A DNA stretch of 15,388 bases from CBFGWV01 sp965652545 (GTDB lineage Bacteria; Pseudomonadota; Gammaproteobacteria; Competibacterales; Competibacteraceae), in contig CBFGWV010000097.1 of NCBI GenBank assembly GCA_965652545.1, positions 1-15,388 of the forward strand, in the 5' to 3' direction. Position numbers and translations under genes: made by a program. Positions 13,954 to 15,388 of the stretch are shown piece by piece. Positions within the stretch are counted from its first letter, which is position 1; every line of letters begins with the position of its first letter. Below the pieces are notes generated by a model that was given only the letters and a program-made list of their open reading frames with translations, was not told where the DNA came from and did no database searches.

Positions 13954-15388
13954 ATGGCCGAAGCGGAAGAACTGGTCAGTGACGCCGCGCGCCATGCCAC
14001 AGTATTCGCGCAGAGGATGTGGCGCCACTATCGCCCGCTCCCGGAAGGCCCGCCGACTGTCACCCTGGTCGATATTTCCCCCCGCCTGGACCTGCTGATC
14101 ACCGCCGTGACTGGCATCAGTTGGCCAATCAGGGTCGCCCAGCCACCCGCCCCGCCGACATTACTGGCGCGGTTCTTTCGTCAAATACAGGCCCCTTGGC
14201 AGCGCCAGGCAATTCCTGCTACGGATGGCCAACGCCTATGGCTGCCGGCAGTTATAGGCATTGAGGACGAGACCTGCGGCAGCGAACGCTATCGGGTCAT
14301 GGCCTTGCAACAGGCCATCCGGGCGCAGCGGGGCAGCGCCGACGCCGTTGGCTCCCCGCTACCGGCGCTGTTGGCCGATGCCTATTTGCTGCTGGAAGCC
14401 TGGGCGTCAGATGTAATTCTGGTACAGCAACTACCCGGCATGAGCGCTGCTGTGGAACGTTTGCGGCAGGACGCGCTGCGACAACGTCCGCCGCTCACTG
14501 CGTTTTCCCAGGCGCGCCAGCGATTCGAAGTGCTGCTGCGCCGATTGCTCGCCAGCCCGTGCAACCGGGCACCGGATGGTTTCCCTGTAAGCGAGGCACC
14601 CGAACACTCTCTGCAACTAGCCGAACCGTTGCTCGGAACTCTTGGCCTGTCTGCGCAAGACCGCTCAGTAGGGAACGCCCCCCTCCTGCGGGACTGGTGG
14701 ACCGGATCCCTCCTCCCGCCACCCGATAAAACCATCACACGGATGGATGCAACTCTACCCACGATCGATGCCGACCCAGCGAATGCTGCACAACCGCGCA
14801 GTGCCAAGCTGCCGCGCCGACCCGAGATTCGCAAGGCAACCGAAGACGAGGATGAGAACGGCGACGGCATCTTTATGGTGCAGGCAGACGAGCCACATCA
14901 GCATGCCGAAGATCCGCTGGGACTGAATCGACCGATCGACCGGGATGAGCAGATCAGCGCAGACGAATACGGTGACATGCTCTCCGAGTTGCCCGAAGCA
15001 CGCCTAGTCGCGACGCCGGGCAGCCCCAAGGAGGTTCTGATTTCTGATGACCCTCCTGACGGAAACACTGCCCAGCAACTCAAGCGCGCCAAGGCAGACG
15101 GCCAGGGTCTGCACTATCCGGAATGGGACTACCGAACCAGGCAATATCTCCACCCCGGCGCAGCCGTCCGACTGCTACCAAACCTGCCCGGCTCCCAGCA
15201 ATGGGTGAATGACACCCTTGATGAGCACCGCTCGCTGTTAGATCAGATCAAGCGCCGCTTCGAAATGCTCCGGGTCCGCAGGGTCACTCGACGGCGGCAG
15301 CTGGATGGCGATGAGGTCGATCTGCAGGCGTACATCGACAGCTATGCCGACTATCGGGCTGGCGGCTCGCTGGCCGAAGGGCTCTACC
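13954..15388 (+). CDS. norD: NorD, nitric oxide reductase activation protein (N-terminal part, cut by window end)
   Basis: The frame is open from ATG 13954 to the window edge, giving 478 residues. It matches the NorD/CbbO family: an acidic linker (about 296-320), the segment AEDPLGLNRPIDRDE (318-332) followed by LSELPEARLVATPGSPKEV (343-361), YPEWDYR (388-394) and LDGDEVDLQAYID (450-462). The C-terminal von Willebrand A domain with its metal-ion-dependent adhesion site, which defines the family, would lie beyond 15388 and cannot be checked. NorD is thought to act as the adaptor that recruits NorQ to NorB. The start has no strong Shine-Dalgarno sequence (GGAACC about 9 nt upstream); an ATG at 13938 is out of frame and stops quickly. 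Confidence 0.9.
   Translation, partial: MAEAEELVSDAARHATVFAQRMWRHYRPLPEGPPTVTLVDISPRLDLLITAVTGISWPIRVAQPPAPPTLLARFFRQIQAPWQRQAIPATDGQRLWLPAVIGIEDETCGSERYRVMALQQAIRAQRGSADAVGSPLPALLADAYLLLEAWASDVILVQQLPGMSAAVERLRQDALRQRPPLTAFSQARQRFEVLLRRLLASPCNRAPDGFPVSEAPEHSLQLAEPLLGTLGLSAQDRSVGNAPLLRDWWTGSLLPPPDKTITRMDATLPTIDADPANAAQPRSAKLPRRPEIRKATEDEDENGDGIFMVQADEPHQHAEDPLGLNRPIDRDEQISADEYGDMLSELPEARLVATPGSPKEVLISDDPPDGNTAQQLKRAKADGQGLHYPEWDYRTRQYLHPGAAVRLLPNLPGSQQWVNDTLDEHRSLLDQIKRRFEMLRVRRVTRRRQLDGDEVDLQAYIDSYADYRAGGSLAEGLY

Noticed and set aside
1..15388. CRISPR arrays, tRNA or rRNA genes, insertion sequences, prophage genes
   Set aside because: No regularly spaced repeats, cloverleaf-like segments, transposase motifs or phage genes were seen on either strand.

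Overview
The window looks like a GC-rich gammaproteobacterial chromosome. The main evidence is the block miaB-ybeZ-ybeY-corC(ybeX)-lnt in the same order as in Escherichia coli, next to a YbeL-type zinc-ribbon gene. A cytochrome-c-type nitric oxide reductase (cNOR) cluster points to a denitrifying or NO-detoxifying organism. An environmental or halophilic gammaproteobacterium would fit, but I cannot name a genus from the sequence alone.

Layout. (1) 1-166: leader, possibly the last codons of an upstream gene, and a weak promoter. (2) 167-4174 (+): a 1335-residue exported multi-pass membrane protein of unknown function, apparently built from two related halves. (3) 4182-4207: a perfect 26-bp palindrome, probably a hairpin or terminator. 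(4) 4239-4778 (+): a YbeL-family (DUF1451) zinc-ribbon protein whose 3' end overlaps that of lnt by 35 bp in convergent orientation. (5) 10196 down to 4744 (-): miaB, ybeZ, ybeY, corC and lnt. The first four are translationally coupled or abutting; lnt is set apart by a 241-bp gap that may carry its own promoter. (6) 10197-10688: a divergent control region. (7) 10689-15388 (+): a 36-residue membrane peptide, a di-heme NorC-like cytochrome, NorB, NorQ and the first 478 residues of NorD, which runs off the window.

How the genes work together. The minus-strand operon is housekeeping: tRNA 2-methylthio modification (MiaB), a PhoH-family ATPase (YbeZ), an rRNA-maturation endonuclease (YbeY), a CBS-domain protein linked to divalent-cation handling (CorC) and the last step of lipoprotein acylation (Lnt). 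The plus-strand cluster reduces NO to N2O at the periplasmic side of the inner membrane: NorC delivers electrons, NorB holds the heme b / heme b3-FeB site, and the NorQ AAA+ ATPase with NorD (VWA family) activates the enzyme.

The most unusual points are in the nor cluster. NorC carries a second C-terminal cytochrome c domain. NorB keeps all metal-ligand histidines but has Met where canonical cNOR has the second glutamate of the HLWVEGVWE motif. A tiny single-pass membrane peptide with a strong ribosome binding site sits just before norC. Together these suggest a non-canonical cNOR subtype, possibly with a third subunit. The large 5' membrane protein is the other item with no known role.
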